From Delphinapterus leucas (Eukaryota > Chordata > Mammalia > Artiodactyla > Monodontidae), in the NCBI RefSeq assembly GCF_002288925.2, contig NW_022098076.1:80146526-80210525 (forward strand): a DNA stretch of 64,000 nt. The letters run 5' to 3'. A program made the translations under genes and the position numbers. Positions 1 to 13,098 of this stretch are shown piece by piece. The notes under the pieces are model-generated. The model did not search any database, was not told the DNA's origin, and saw only the letters and a program-made list of their open reading frames with translations. Position 1 is the first letter of the stretch, and each line of letters begins with the position of its first letter.

Positions 1-289
1 ATAAGGGATTGAGTGCTGGGATATTCTCATAAGAGACTTTTTCATGTAATATGTATCAAAAGCAGTAAAATGTATGATGCCTACCGTTTGACCTAGGAAT
101 TCCTTGAGAATTTCTCCTGAAGAGCAATTGAACAAATACATACATTTGCATGAGGTTAGAGTGTTATTTAAAACAGTAAAACATGGAAGACGACTAAATG
201 TGCAACAGTAAGGAGCTGCCAGATTAAATTAATTTAATATCAGGATATGGAACAATATTCAGCTGTTGAACATGATGTAATTAAATATT

Positions 290-1310
290 TATTGATACAG
301 CAGTTTTGTTTATAACCTCTAAAAATTGGAAACAGTACAGATGCCCTTCAACCGGTGAACTGATCAACAGACCTTGGTACATCCATACGATGGATTATAC
401 TCCACAGTAACGAGGAACAAACTACTGTTTCATGTAATATGTTGGATGGGCCTGTCTTGTTTTTTCTTATAAGTTTATTGAGATATTATTGATATATAAC
501 ATATGTAAGTTTAAGGTGTATAATATGATAATTAGGTATACATATATATTGCAGAATGGTAACCAAAGAAGTTAATTAACACCCCTAGCCCCTCACATAA
601 TTACCTTTTTTTTTTTGTGCTGGTGATAACATTTAAGATCTACTCTCTTACAACTTTCAATTGTATAATACAGTTTGTTAATTATAGACATGATGCTGTT
701 CATTAGATTCCCCAGAACTTATTCATCTTATAGCTAGAAGTTTGTATCCTTTGATCAACATCTCCCCATTTTCCCCACCTCCCAGCCTCAGGCAACCACC
801 ATTCTACTGTTTCTATGAGTTTGGCTTTTTTAGATTTCACTTATAAGTGAGATCATATAGTATTTGTCTTTCTCTGTCTGACTTATTTCACTTAGCATAA
901 ATGCCTGTAAGGTCCATCAGTGTAGTTGGAAAAGGCAGGCTTTCCTTCTTTATTATATATATATTTTATATATATTCATATATATATGATGGTTCTCTTT
1001 TGAATTATGCTAAGTGAAAGAAGCCAGAATCAAAAGGCTACATATTATATGATTAATTTACATTATGTCAGGAAAAGGCAAAATTATGGTGATGGAGAAA
1101 ATATCAGTGGTTGCCCGGAGTTACGGTGGTGGCAGGGCTTGCCTGGAAAGGACCAGCGAAAGAGTTTTGGGGGTGATGATACCATTGTTCCATACCCTGA
1201 TGGCTGTGGTTGTTACCTAAGTCTATACATTTGTCGAAACTCATAGAACTGTAAATGAAAAAAAATGAATTTTAGTGTATGTAAATTTAAAAATTAAATT
1301 ATACTCTTAA
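290..1310 (+). mobile_element. Old L1M 3' end, interrupted by an antisense L1 fragment
   Basis: About 290-450 and 1000-1310 read as one diverged L1M 3' end in + orientation. The first part has the 'dispensable for tRNA-like priming' ORF2 tail text (a gatggattatact-type region), and the second has the 'gtgaaagaagccag' block and a closing A-rich tract. Between them, about 466-998 is an antisense L1 3' end with the typical 'caaccaccattctactgtttct' style text and ends in a TA-rich patch. Boundaries are approximate. Confidence 0.6.
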
Positions 1311-2639
1311 ATATAAGAAAAGGCAGAGGGGTCTGGGGAGAGAGAGGGAGAGAAGTACAACTTGTAGAAAAATAAAGGCTAAAAAGACTCCAATTTTAAG
1401 GAAAAAAAACTAACACAAAAATCTGCTACAATATATCACTGAGTGAGGAAAGCAGGGTATTTCTCTCTGGTGCATTTTGCACAACACTCCTGAAAACAGT
1501 TGTCCCATGAGATTCCCTGGTGAAAATAAAAGGATTCCTTAAGCAGTTTGTGACAGGTGTTCTGCCCCTCCTCAACCTAATACACAGTCGTATATAAAGG
1601 TCCTTAAACATTTGAAATCAAAGAAACCAGTGTAATGTTGCTCACCCAAGGTTCTACCCCATTGAATCCAGTTAAGGAAATTCTGAGTGCTTCCTTTAAA
1701 ATGCACTGTAGGTCTCTGGCCAACTCTTTATTATTCCCTTGGAGATTTCTGAATTTCAAATTGTTTTCTTTTTCCTGCTTTGTATGTTTCTGGACTCCTC
1801 CCTAGCAACTATTGATGGATGCTTGATAAATGCTAATTACACAACAGAATTTTATTTAAAAACAAAAGCCCAAGATTCTACATTACAGCAGAAAATAGAA
1901 TCAACTCTAGGTATGTTAAGCAAAGTGGAATTTAATACAGGAAATGTCACCCAGAAGTCGAAGTGCTGCTGGCGACTTGTCACCACCGCGCTCACCGTCT
2001 TCCCCTCTGGGCACTCACCAACCAAATGAGCAGATGCTAGGCTGGAGCCTCTGTGACCAGACTTCGTTGCCTCTAGAAAAGTAGGAGCTGGATTCCCCAA
2101 CCTACTGCTGCAACTCAGCCTTCCTGTGATGTTGCAGGATCCCAGGAACAGCAGGAGGAAGGTAGCCTCCACCTCTTTTCCACTTTCCAAATTCTGCAAG
2201 AATGCATCTAAATGGTGGAATCTGATTTCCAAAGGAGCCGAGGGAATGTAGTTTTTTATCTTTCCCACATCTCAAGTTCAGGGGGAGGCAGGAATGGGCA
2301 CAGGGTGCTAGTTGAAAATTTCCATTGTGCTTTGGGATCCCTTTTCCCATTGTCATCTGGTTTCCTCTAAGCATACTGTGGGAAACTCTGCTTAGGATAA
2401 TTTCCTAGAAGTGGGCATCCTAGGGAAAACTATGACATTTTACCAACAGAAAAAACAAGAATGTGAATTTCCTGACATTTGTTTCTTTTAACATTAAATA
2501 CAAATATTTCCATTCCAGTAGATAAAAGGACACTTGAGAGATTTTCATTCAAAGTCCCTTAGCTCACCTAACATTTTAATGTAGAAATATCACTTTCATA
2601 TCAGTAAGAGCAGGCTATAATATAAGTGTATGATTGGTT

Positions 2640-2775
2640 ATATTCATGTCTGTCTTCCCATTAGATTGTGAGTGCCTTGAGGCAAAGAATCTTATTTTCT
2701 TGATCTTTGTTTGCCCCAGAGTTCCCAACAGAGTGCCTGACAGTAAGTTCACAGTAAATGTCCAGTGGATTGTAA
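2640..2775 (+). mobile_element. L2-type LINE 3' end fragment
   Basis: The sequence follows the L2 3' layout: 'ttagattgtgagtgccttgagg' style opening, then 'cagagtgcctgacagtaagt' and a 'cacagtaaatg' close. It is diverged and its ends are approximate. Confidence 0.55.
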
Positions 2776-4574
2776 TGGATATCATCTGTTATCTGTTCAT
2801 AAATCAGTCTTTTTTATTTCTTTATACTTTACTGAGTCAGATTTGACAAGATTCAGCCATTAGTCTGAATATTGCATTCACTATAGGAGACCAGGCAAGA
2901 TCACATGTCTAATATTCTTTTTCAGCATTATTTTGTTTTGCCTATAAGAATAAACTTGTGAAAAATTTAATAGTGGCATGCAAAAGTAAATACTGCTCAG
3001 GCACGGATGCTCCATTTTGGAGCTTCTAGAACTCCCAGAGTTGAATGTGGCAGGTGTCTTGACACGTAAAAAGGGACCCTGGAACAGTGGTCTGCAGCAT
3101 GAAGCTTTGAGGCTCTTTGAGGGACCAGTTCTTAGGAGAAGAGTATCTGAAGACATGCTGCTTCAATGCTTCACACATTTCATTTTATAAATGTGTTGCT
3201 GATGTAGCCAGGGATGGAGAGGAAATTCTTCAGTTCCTAATGGACTTGAGAATTGCATAAACAGAAAACCTGCTACCTAGTTCTTGGGTATAGGTGTGTA
3301 AGTCGTACCTAGAGGATAAGGAGAGATCAGTAAGCACGCCCAAGGAATCACCACCCAGGTTACTGTAAATATAGCATTACCAGTACCTCTGAAGTCCTCG
3401 TGCCCTTTACTCGGCATCTCCCCCAAAGTACCCGCTCCCCAGGTCTCTGACACCATACCTTAGTTGAACTTCGCATAAGTGGAATTACACCGTATATTTT
3501 CTTCAGCCCTGGGCTTCTTTTACTATTTCATTTGTCATATTCACCCATACTGTATGTTGCTTTAGTTCATTAATTTTTATTCTTGTATAGTATTAAATCA
3601 TAGAACTATATCACATTTTACTTGGCTCTTTTATTACTGATGGATATTTGTGTTTCCAGTTTGAGGCTATTATGAATAATGCAAAACTTTCTTTAATGTG
3701 CCTTTTAGAGCACATATGTATGTTTTACTGTTGAATATGAATGTAGAAGTGAAATTGCTGGATCATAAGGTATGTTCAGTTTTCAGATGTCCAGTTGTGT
3801 TTTCTGAAGAATTGTACCAGTTTATGCTCCCACCAGTAGTATATGAGATTTCCAGTTCTCCACATCCTTGCCAGCCCTTGCTAACGTTAGTCATTTTCAT
3901 TTTAGCCGTTCTAGTGGGTGTGTAGTAGTATCTCTGTGTGCTTTTATTTTGATTTCTCTGATGAATAATGGCATTCAGCCCCTTTTCATGTTTACTGATC
4001 ACCTCTTTGGTGAGGTGCCTGTTTATCTTTGACCATTTTTTATTGGATTGTCTTCTCTCTACTGATTTATTGGTGCGTCACTGGTCAGATGTATGTATTG
4101 AGAATTTCTTTCCCCATTTTCTGCCTTGCCTTTTTATTCTATTGGTGGTATCTTTAAGTGAAAAGAAGTTCTTAATTTTAACATACTCCAGTTATCAATC
4201 TTTACCTGTGTTTATAACTTTTTGTGTCCTGTTTAAGGTATTTTTGCCTACCAGAAGGTTGTGAAGGTATTCTCTTAGTTTGAAAAGTTTTATTATTTTG
4301 CTTGTCTTATTTAGATCTATAATCTACTTGGAATTGATTTTGTGATCCACTTTTATTCTATAGGAATACCCAATATACTCAGCATTATTTATTGAAAATT
4401 TAGATTGTCTTTTTTCCACCAACTGAAATGTCAACTTTGTCGTAAATCAAGTGACTATACACTCTTTATATATATTAATATGTACATACACTCTCTATTC
4501 TTTTCCATTAGTTTACTGGTCTGTCTTCATGCCAATACCACTCTCTTATTTACTGTAGGTTTGTAATAAGTCTT

Positions 4575-5315
4575 TTTTTTTAAACATCTTTATTGGAGTA
4601 TAATTGATTTACAGTGTTGTGTTATTTCTGCTGTATAGCAAAGTGAATTAGCTGTAGATACACATATATCCCCATATCCCTTCCTTCTTGTGTCTCCCTC
4701 CCACCCCTCTAGGTGGTCACAAAGCACCGAGCTGATCTCCCTGTGCTATGCAGCTGCTTCCCACTAGCTATCTGTTTTACATTTGGTAGTGTGTATATGT
4801 CAATGCTACTCTCTCACCTCGTCCCAGCTTACCCTTCCCTCTCCCCGTGTCTTCAAGTCCATTCTCTACGTCTGCGTCTTTATTCTTGTCCTGCCCCTAG
4901 GTTCATCAGAACCTTTTTTTTTTTTTTTTTAGATTCCATATATATGTGTTAGCATACGGTATTTGTTTTTCTCTTTCTGACTTCACTCTGTATGACAGAC
5001 TCTAGGTCCATCCACCTCACTACAAATAGTTCAATTTCGTTTCTTTTTATGTCCGAGTAATATTCCATTGTATATATGTGCCACATCTTCTTTATCCATT
5101 CATCTGTCGATGGACATTTAGGTTGCTTCCATGTCCTGACTACTGTAAATAGTGCTACAATGAACATTGTGGTACATGTCTCTTTTTGAATTATGGTTTT
5201 CTCAGGGTATGTGCCCAGCAGTGGGATTGCTGGGTCATATGATAGTTCTATTTTTAGTTTTTTAAGGAACCTCCATACTGTTCTCCATAGTGGCTGTATC
5301 AATTTACGTTCCCTC
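4575..5315 (-). mobile_element. 5'-truncated young L1 inserted into the older L1
   Basis: The element is flanked by a 14-bp target duplication, TTGTAATAAGTCTT, at 4561-4574 and 5316-5329. The minus strand shows the end of ORF2 ([20 protein letters not shown] and [20 protein letters not shown]) followed by the cetartiodactyl-type L1 3' UTR. It closes with the CCAATAAAGATG signal and a poly(A) (poly-T on +). Confidence 0.92.
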
Positions 5316-5454
5316 TTGTAATAAGTCTTGATGTCAGCTAGTAAAAGTCCTCCAACTTTGCTCTTCAAATCTTTTTTTTGTTATTCTTGGCCCTTTGGAT
5401 TTCCATACAAATTTTGGAATCAGCTTGTCATTTTCTCCAATGCTAGACTTTTTA

Positions 5455-5776
5455 AAAATTAATTTATTTTATTTTATTTTATTTTTGGCTGCATTGGGTC
5501 TTCATTGCTGTGCGCGGGTTTTCTCTAGTTGAGGCGAGCAGGGGCTACTCTTCATTGCAGTGCGCAGGTTTCTCATTACGGTGGCTTCTCTTGTTGCAGA
5601 GTGCGGGCTTCAGTAGTTGTGGCTCGAGGGCTCTAGAGCGCAGGCTCAGTAGCTGTAGCACACAGGCTTAGTTGCTCCGCGGCATGTGAGATCTTCTCCA
5701 CGGACCAGGGCTCGAACCCGTGTCCCCTGCATTGGCAGGTGGATTCTTAACCACTGTGCCACGAGGGAAGCCCCAG
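5455..5776 (-). mobile_element. CHR-type SINE, long form
   Basis: Antisense copy of the ~320-bp tRNA-derived SINE. Its tRNA-like head (cctggtggcgcagtggtt-type, box B GGTTCGAGCCC) is at the right end and its A-rich tail at the left. A 14-bp target duplication, TGCTAGACTTTTTA, lies at 5441-5454 and 5777-5790. Confidence 0.93.
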
Positions 5777-8700
5777 TGCTAGACTTTTTATTGGGATTAT
5801 ATTGACTCTATAGATCAACTTGGGAGAATTGGCATCTTTTGCAATATTGTGGTTTTCAATTCATTGGCATAGTACATTCCTCTACTTAGATCTTTAGTTT
5901 ATCTCAGTAATGTTTTAGTTTACTGTGTAGAGGTATTGCGTATAATATATTAGATTTATTCCTAGGTGTTGGTAGGCTTGTTGCTGAAAATTGCATTTGT
6001 TTCATTTTCTAATTATTCTATTTCTAATTAGCCCATATATATAAATACAATTGATTTTTATACATTGACATATCCAGTGTGTTTAGTAAATTCAGTTATT
6101 AATTCCATTAATTGCTTGTATGTTCTTTTGGATTTTCTACTTAACACAATTATGCAATTGGTGAACAATGCCAAATTTACTGCTTCCCCAATATTTATTT
6201 CTTTAGTTTGCCTTATATCCCATGGGCTTTGATCTCCATTATGATATTGAATAGAAATGATGATGTGGTCATCCTTGTTTCTAAACTCAGGGAGAAGGTG
6301 TTTTATATTTCATCCTAAGGGTGCTGTTAACGGTAGATTTTTTTTGTTGGCACCATTTATCAGCATTAGAAAGTTTACTTTTATTCCTGATTTGCTATGA
6401 GTTTTGGGGTTTTTTTTATCCTAAATGGTACTGAATTTTATTAAATGATTTTTTGCATCTCTTGAGATGATCTTATGATTTTTCTTCTTTATTTTATTAA
6501 TGTTATGATTTCTTCTGATTGATTTTTGATTATTACACTAACTTTGCATTTCTGGTATAAACTCAACTTGGTCATTATATATTACCTTTCTTTTTTTTTT
6601 TATTATTATTACCTTTCTTTATATCACTGAATTCACTTTCTCCTAACGTGCTTTTTATGGACTTTTATAACTATATTCATGAGTGAGATTGGTGTGTGAT
6701 ATTTTTTTCTTGTGGGTTTTAGTATTACGGTTAGGCTGACCTTATAAACTGATTTGGGAACTCTTCCTCTTTTTCTATTTTTAGAAGAATTTGTATAAGT
6801 TTTTTTTTTTTTTCTTTTTAATCTTTGGAAGAATTCATCAGTAGCCCAGTTGGATCTGGAAGAGTTATTTTTGAGAAAAGGCTTTAAATTATATTGATAT
6901 ATTTCATATATATATAAAACTATTCAAATTTTCTGTTTTCTCTATATGTTATGTTTTTCTAGGAATTTGTCCCTTTTATCTCAGTTGTCAAATTAATTGC
7001 CATAATGGTGTTTATAAGTCTCTTTATTATCTTTGTAGGATCTGTAATTTCTGTTTTTTCATTCTTGATTCTATAGTCTTTGTTGATCCATTTTATAGGG
7101 GCTTATCAATTTTAGTCTTTTTAAAGAACCAACTTTGGGTTTTGTTAATTTTCTCCATTGTACATGTATTAATTTTTGTTCTTTATTATTTTCATCCTTT
7201 CAGCATTACTTTGCTGTTATCTTTCTAGTATATTTGAAGTAGATTCTTAATCATTGATTTTTAGTCCTCCTTCTTTTCCAATATATCATTTAAGGCTCTA
7301 CATTTACCTCTAAAAATATGTTTAGTTGCATTGTACAAGTATTAACAAATTATTTTTCACTGTCATTTATTTGAAAATATTCCCTAATTTCCCCTAAGGG
7401 TCACTTAGAAGTATATTACTTAAATTTTAAATATTTGGGAATTTTCTAATTATTGTTTTAAATTTTATTTCTAGCCTAATTTCCCTTTAATCAGAAACGG
7501 TACGCTATATGATTTCCATTTCTTGAAATTTGTTGAGATTTACTTTATTTCCCCACATATGGTTGTATTTTGTGTAATTGCTGCATATGGCGTTTTATAT
7601 GACAGGTCATTTTTTAAATTGTACTTTTTGAAGTCCTGTATCCTCATTGATTTTTTTTTTCCTGCTTGTTCTTTGCATTGCTGAGAGAGGTATGTAAAAA
7701 TCACTCACTGTGGTTGTGAATTTGTCTATTTCTTCTTTTAGTCTGTCAATTTTTCCTTCACATATTTTGAAATATTTTGAAGCTATATTATTTGATACAT
7801 GCAATTTTTAAATGGTTGTCTCTTTGATAGGTTAGCCCTTTTACCAGTATGGAATGTCCTTTTTGTCACTAGCAATGTTTCTTGCCTCAAAGCCTACTTT
7901 GTCTAATGTTAACACCGCAACACCAGCTTTGTTTGGGTGAGCATTTGCAGAGCATTTTCCATCCTTTTACTTTTTGCCTTTTCTGTATCCTAATATTTGC
8001 ATTGTGATTCTCATGGGCAGTATGTAGTTGGGTTTTGTTTTTTAATTTAGTTTGACAGCTTTGCTTTTTAATTGGTGTATATAGTCTATTGTCACTTAAT
8101 ATAATCTGATATATTTGGATTTAAATCTGCTATATTGCTTTGTTAACTTTTCCCCACCTGTTCTTATCTCTTTTTTGCCTTCTTTTGTATTAATCAAGTA
8201 TTTTGACTCTCCCTTTTCCCCTCCTCTATTAACTTGTTATAAAGTCTTTACAATTCTTTCAGTGGTCCCCAAGAATTACAACATGTATCCTTGATTTACG
8301 AGCATCAAATGCAAATTAGTAACTTTATCACTTCCTGGGAAGAGTGGGTTATTAAATAAAATTTAATTCTACAAATATTTAAAGCCCTCAAGGACTTATT
8401 TTTATTGTTGTATACCTAATATATATTTAAGTTCATCCACATATTTATCCTTTCTGTTGTTCCTCATTCCTTCCTACAGTTTTGTTCTTCCATCTGGTGT
8501 CTCATTCCTTCTGCCTAAATTACTCTATTCAGTGTTTCTTTTAGCATGGTTCTGCTGGTAATGAATTTCTCAGTTTTCATTTTACTGGAAATGTCTTTAT
8601 TTCACTTTCATTTTGCCGTTTTAGAACTCTATGTCATTTCCTCTAATGTCCCTGAACTGGAATCTTACCATTTCCGTTTGCCCATGGTATACACTTAAAT

Positions 8701-8914
8701 CATTGTAGCCAGCTTGGTCAGACTGGCAGTGAGTTTCCAGATCTCATACCTGCCAAGCAAGGATGACTGTTTTCAAAGTTACGGATAAACCACTGGTATA
8801 AGCTTTTTGGAGGGCACTTTGTAGACTGTATTAAGATCTAAAGTGTACATTCAGAGCCTTCTAGGCTCTTAGCCCATTTTCCTAATGCATATAATTGCAC
8901 AGGTATAAAAGTAA

Positions 8915-9135
8915 AAATAATAGCAAACATTTATAAAGCACTTACGATCTGCTATGCACCATTCCAAGTGCTTTACATGTATTAACTACCTCATCAGGGT
9001 AATTAACAGTGACCCTATGAGGGAGGTACTATTGTTATTCCAGTCTTACAGATGAGGTTAAGTAAACTGACCAAGGTTATACAGTTGGTAAGAGACTGAA
9101 CTGAGATTTAAAACTAAGCGGTCTGACTTGAGAAG
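8915..9135 (+). mobile_element. MIR SINE
   Basis: Diverged but nearly full MIR: 'agtgctttacatgtattaac', then 'gaccctatgagg', 'ttacagatgagg' and an end near 'gcggtctgact' in the correct order. It is broken on the right by the L1 insertion at 9146. Confidence 0.85.
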
Positions 9136-9145
9136 CCATGCTTTT

Positions 9146-9432
9146 TTTTTTTTAACATCTTTATTGGAGTATAATTGCTTTACAGTGGTGTGTTAGTTTC
9201 TGCTTTATGACAAAGTGAATCAGTTATACATATACATATATCCCCATATCCCCTCCCTCTTGCGTCTCCCTCCCACCCTCCCTATCCCACCCCTCTAGGT
9301 GGTCACAAAGCACCGAGCTGATCTCCCTGTGCTGTGCGGCTGCTTCCCACTAGCTATCTGTTTTACATTTGGTAGTATATATATGTCCATGCCACTCTCT
9401 CACTTTGTCCCAGGTTACCCTTCCCCCAGAAT
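9146..9432 (-). mobile_element. 5'-truncated L1 3' end
   Basis: Antisense L1 3' UTR of the same family as 4575-5315, with poly-T at left and the CCAATAAAGATG-type signal. The target duplication CCATGCTTTT flanks it at 9136-9145 and 9433-9442. Confidence 0.88.
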
Positions 9433-9469
9433 CCATGCTTTTAAATAACATTCTATACTGCCCCTCCAA

Positions 9470-9780
9470 GGGTGTTCATTAATGCATTTAGCAGCAAACA
9501 ATGAGAATAAACGTCCACCAATCAGATGGAGTTAAGTATGGTATTTCCATAGAGTGGAATGTGATATAGCCATTAAAATAATGTAGTTCTGTAGTCACAA
9601 AAAGATGTGTATGACATATAGTCTATGAAAAACAGGTTACAGTATGGTGCCATTAGTTGTAAAATTATGTGTGGGAAGAGGAGTTGGTTATGGACAGAAG
9701 GCTCAGAAGTGCATTTTTAATAGTGAGCCTGAATTACTTTTGACAAAAACAATGAAGTTATTTTAATTTAATGGACAGAC
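9470..9780 (+). mobile_element. Diverged L1M-like fragment
   Basis: Text of the 'ggtatttccatagagtggaatg' and 'gatatagccattaaaataatg' type is typical of old L1M ORF2 tails in + orientation. No ends were recognised. Confidence 0.45.
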
Positions 9781-11454
9781 ACTGTATCTTATTCTTCCTC
9801 TATCCTAGTATTTTTTTAATCTCTTCTATTTTTCTACCTAGTATATTTTTTGATGTGTTATAACCAATCAAAAATAAAAGCACGTGATAACTATTGAATG
9901 AACTAATAAAGAAATATTTGAGCTCCATTATTATTTACATAAGGATTTCCTAGAAGAGAAGGAAGTTTCTAGACTTTGCTGTGATGAATGATAATTCTTC
10001 ATTGACTGGGTACTTGCATTTCTTATATCTTCCCTTGCACTGTGTCTATTTTTCTTTTTTCTTTTCTTTTTTTTTAAACAGAACAACACTTAATGTGGTT
10101 TTTGGCAATAAAACAAATACCTGCATTTCCAAGTGCTTTTGTCTTTGGTCCCTTTATTGTTTGGGAATCAATTTAAAAATTCACGAAGCATTGATTTCCA
10201 AAATTCCTTTTAGTCGCTGTAACCTTACCTACCAAATCTGATTAAGAAAGGGAACCAAGTTGTCCACAGAATTAATATCCATCCATCTTCTCTGTGATGC
10301 TGTTTCAGAATAAGAAATACATCTTGAAGGGTTTAGAGAGTTGAGCTGGGCTAAGTTGCCTGTGGAGAGAAATAGCAGTATCTAGCTTGCCATACAGGGC
10401 AAATGGATGGTTTATCCATCACATAAACCATCCGTATAAAACTGCCTGAGAATTGGTCTCATTACCAAACTGCCCTGTTGGTGATCGAAATGAACACTAA
10501 TTGGGGCACAGCAGACAGATGTAGAGTAGTGAATTAGCTGCCTTGCATCTTATGCTCTGAAAATCAGCTAAAAGTCTAGAACTTAATTTTAATCGCAAAA
10601 TACGACTGAGGTCTGTGTTTGTGTATGTCTGTGGGAATGTTCCTTAAACCACGCTCACTGGGGAAAGGAAATAAACACTTCATGAACCATATTTTTAAAT
10701 GCACTCAGGGCTTCCTGTAAGTGCTATAATGTATTTGATTTTTTTCCAACACTGAAACCTCCATAAAATTATTCCACATGCATAGGGTTATGGCACAGTT
10801 TGGTTTCCACACTGCACCCCTGAGCTCTCACCACATGTATGAAAACAAAGGGTTATGCACGGACCACGGTCTTGTGCTCCACTGTATCTTGAATCCCATT
10901 TCTCCATTTTAATAGTTATGTGGTGTTACTGTCTTCTCACTTGACACACAATAACAAGGAAGTCACAATCTCTGTGATTGAGATGGTCCAGCCTCATTAT
11001 AAACATTGTGCGGCCATATCAGACACACCTAGAACAGTCTGCAGAGCAAGACTGAAATTTTTTAGGTCTCCAGTAATCTCCAGTTCCTCGTGTGATATAA
11101 GGGCCGCAAAAGATCCCCTCAGGGAGTTTTGTTTCTGCACAGGGAGCCAGGACTCAAGGTTTCGGAGCCAACATTCCCTGGGGTCAGTGACAAAGGACTG
11201 GACAGAATTATTTTTCCTCTAAATGTGAGCAGTCATGTCACCACGTCTACAAAGAATTTTCAGATCTTTCTCTAGGACCTCTTTACACTCAAATGTTTCT
11301 TCACTGGAATATCATTCTAAGATTTTCAATAACTATACTATCACTTTTTTACAGTCCTGACTCAAGTATTATATGAGTATGTTACAGTGCTCATATAATT
11401 CAGAAGGGTTTATTTTTTTAATCTTTTTTTATTTTTTGGCCCGTCTTTATTATT

Positions 11455-11705
11455 TTTTTAAATTTTATTTAAGTGTAGTTGATTTACAATGTTGTATTAA
11501 TTTCCTCTGTACAGCAAAGTGACTCAGTTATACGTATATATATTCTTTTTTCTATTCTTTTCCATTATGGTTTCTCACAGGATATTGAATATAGTTCTCT
11601 GTGCTCTACAGTAGGACCTTGTTTATCTATCCTGTATATAATAGTTTGCCTCCGCTAATACCAAACTCCCCTTCCTTCCCTCCCTTACCCCCCATCTCCC
11701 TCAGG
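11455..11705 (-). mobile_element. L1 3' end, older subfamily
   Basis: Antisense L1 3' UTR with 'tatagttctctgtgctctac' and 'aggaccttgtttatctatcc' blocks. It differs from the younger 3' UTR seen at 9146-9432. No target duplication was recognised. Confidence 0.75.
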
Positions 11706-11891
11706 TGGTTTTATTTTTTCAATGTGTATTTCAAAAAAGCACTCAGGAAGCTCTGACCTGTCATATTCAGCTTGAGGAGCCTGTGTTGACCTCTGCAATT
11801 CAGCGAGGTGAGATAGTCTTTGCCATTCACAGTGTTGTCCCCTGACCAGCAGCCGCAGAATCACCTGGGAGCTTGTTAGAAATGCAGACTC

Positions 11892-12134
11892 AGAACTTCC
11901 GTGGTGGTCCATCGGGGAAGACTCCGAGCTCCCAATGCAGGGGGCCAGGGTTTGATCCCTGGCCGGGGAACTAGATCCCACAAGCATGCCACAACCAAGA
12001 GTCCACATGCCGCAACTAAGAAGTCCGCATGCCGCAACTAAGAAGTCCGCATGCCGCAACTAAGAGTGTATGCAGCAATGCTGCAGCTAAGACCTGGCTC
12101 AGCCAGAATAAATAAATTAATTTTAAAAAAAAGA
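11892..12134 (+). mobile_element. tRNA-derived SINE variant with a 22-bp internal tandem repeat
   Basis: The tRNA-like head (acttccgtggtggtccat) is followed by three tandem 22-bp units at 11999-12064, then an AATAAATAAATT tail. Its tail is directly followed by the short SINE at 12135. Confidence 0.8.
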
Positions 12135-12350
12135 GGGGGCTTCCTTGGTGGCGCAGTGGTTGAGGGTCCACCTACCGATGTGGGGAACGCAGGTTCGTGC
12201 CCCGGTCCAGGTGGATCCCGCATGCCGCGGAGCGGCTGGGCCCGTGAGCCATGGCCACTGAGCCTGCGTGTCTGGAGCCTGTGCTCCACAATGGGAGAGG
12301 CCACAGCAGTGAGAGCCCGCGTACCGCAAAAAAAAAAAAAAAAAAAAAAA
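12135..12350 (+). mobile_element. CHR-type SINE, short form
   Basis: Full ~200-bp copy: GGGCTTCCTTGGTGGCGCAG head, box-B-like GGTTCGTGCCC, 'gagcggctgggcccgtgag' body and a poly(A) of about 25 nt. It sits in the A-rich tail of the preceding SINE. Confidence 0.92.
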
Positions 12351-13098
12351 AATGCAGACTCTCAGGCCCCACTTGGACCTACTGAATTAGATTCTGCATT
12401 TTAACAAGTTCCCAGTGGGCTCTAATGCAAGACACAGTTTGAAAAGCACTGAAACAGTCTATACACAACATCCCAGCCAATATGGGGACAATGCCAATTA
12501 AATTTCAACCTGCATGGGCCTGTTCAACAATTATATTACATTTGAATATGACTTTCTTCTGTTCTCTTGTTGCTCAGAGGCCCCTCTGCCCACCCAGATT
12601 TGAGAAAAATCACTTAAATGTTTGACATTGTCTTTTGTGTCTTCTAGCAGGTTGCCCTTCCCTATACTTGTCATTCTTGCAGGCTGCTTAACAGTTGTCA
12701 AAGACAATGTTATAACCTGCCTGTGAAGCTTGTTTGATCTAATGTCATAATCCTGTTGACCTGCCAGGCCCTGTGATTCATTATAGTTAGAGCTGCTCAT
12801 ATTAATGTGAATTATGGGTAGGGAAACTTTGTTTCATGAAGATCTCCTGTTTGGACTTGTTAGATTTTGTGAAACCAAGACAAGCAAGTGATTATTTCCC
12901 AAATCATACTGTATATGGACTAGAGTTTAGAAATATATAGTATGCCTAAATGCTTTCTAGTTAATATTGATATTGTAAAAAGCATGCAATAAAAAAAAAG
13001 CATGCAATAATATCTTATTGTATCATCACATTAAGAAACATAATACCTGCCTTATTTACTTTTTGAGCAGACCAGTGCCATTTAAAGAGACTATACAG

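Larger units (their letters stand above)
3430..8690 (-). mobile_element. Long old L1M remnant, antisense, with two nested insertions
   Basis: Reading the minus strand gives successive diverged blocks of L1 ORF2 and 3' UTR. Typical antisense text includes 'tcagccccttttcatgtttactgatcacc' near 3976, 'cctaggtgttggtaggcttgttgctg' near 5962 and 'cagctttgtttgggtgagcatttgc' near 7925 (each quoted loosely). All reading frames are broken. A younger L1 (4575-5315) and a SINE (5455-5776) were inserted later, each with clean target duplications inside the old L1. Outer limits are approximate. Confidence 0.8.
11830..12452 (+). mobile_element. MER5-like DNA transposon relic split by two SINEs
   Basis: The flanks 11830-11891 (agaatcacctgggagcttgt) and 12351-12452 (ending ttgaaaagcactga) join into one MER5A-type non-autonomous hAT element. 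The break point is the 11-bp duplication AATGCAGACTC (11881-11891 and 12351-12361). Everything between is the SINE pair described separately. Confidence 0.75.

Noticed and set aside
1739..2029. 96-codon ORF with a hydrophobic, signal-peptide-like start
   Set aside because: No recognisable family, no splice or expression context, and an overlapping ORF on the other strand; likely chance in intron.
1852..2268. 138-codon ORF on the minus strand
   Set aside because: Low-complexity composition, no recognised domain, and intronic position of SGPP2.
12135..12350. tRNA genes at SINE heads
   Set aside because: Box A/B-like motifs are present, but no full cloverleaf can be drawn; these are tRNA-derived SINE promoters.
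12051..12404. Recurrent ORFs reading '[18 protein letters not shown]...' or '[16 protein letters not shown]...' here and at many other sites
   Set aside because: They are translations of CHR-type SINEs on either strand. They recur because the SINE does, and do not form a protein family.
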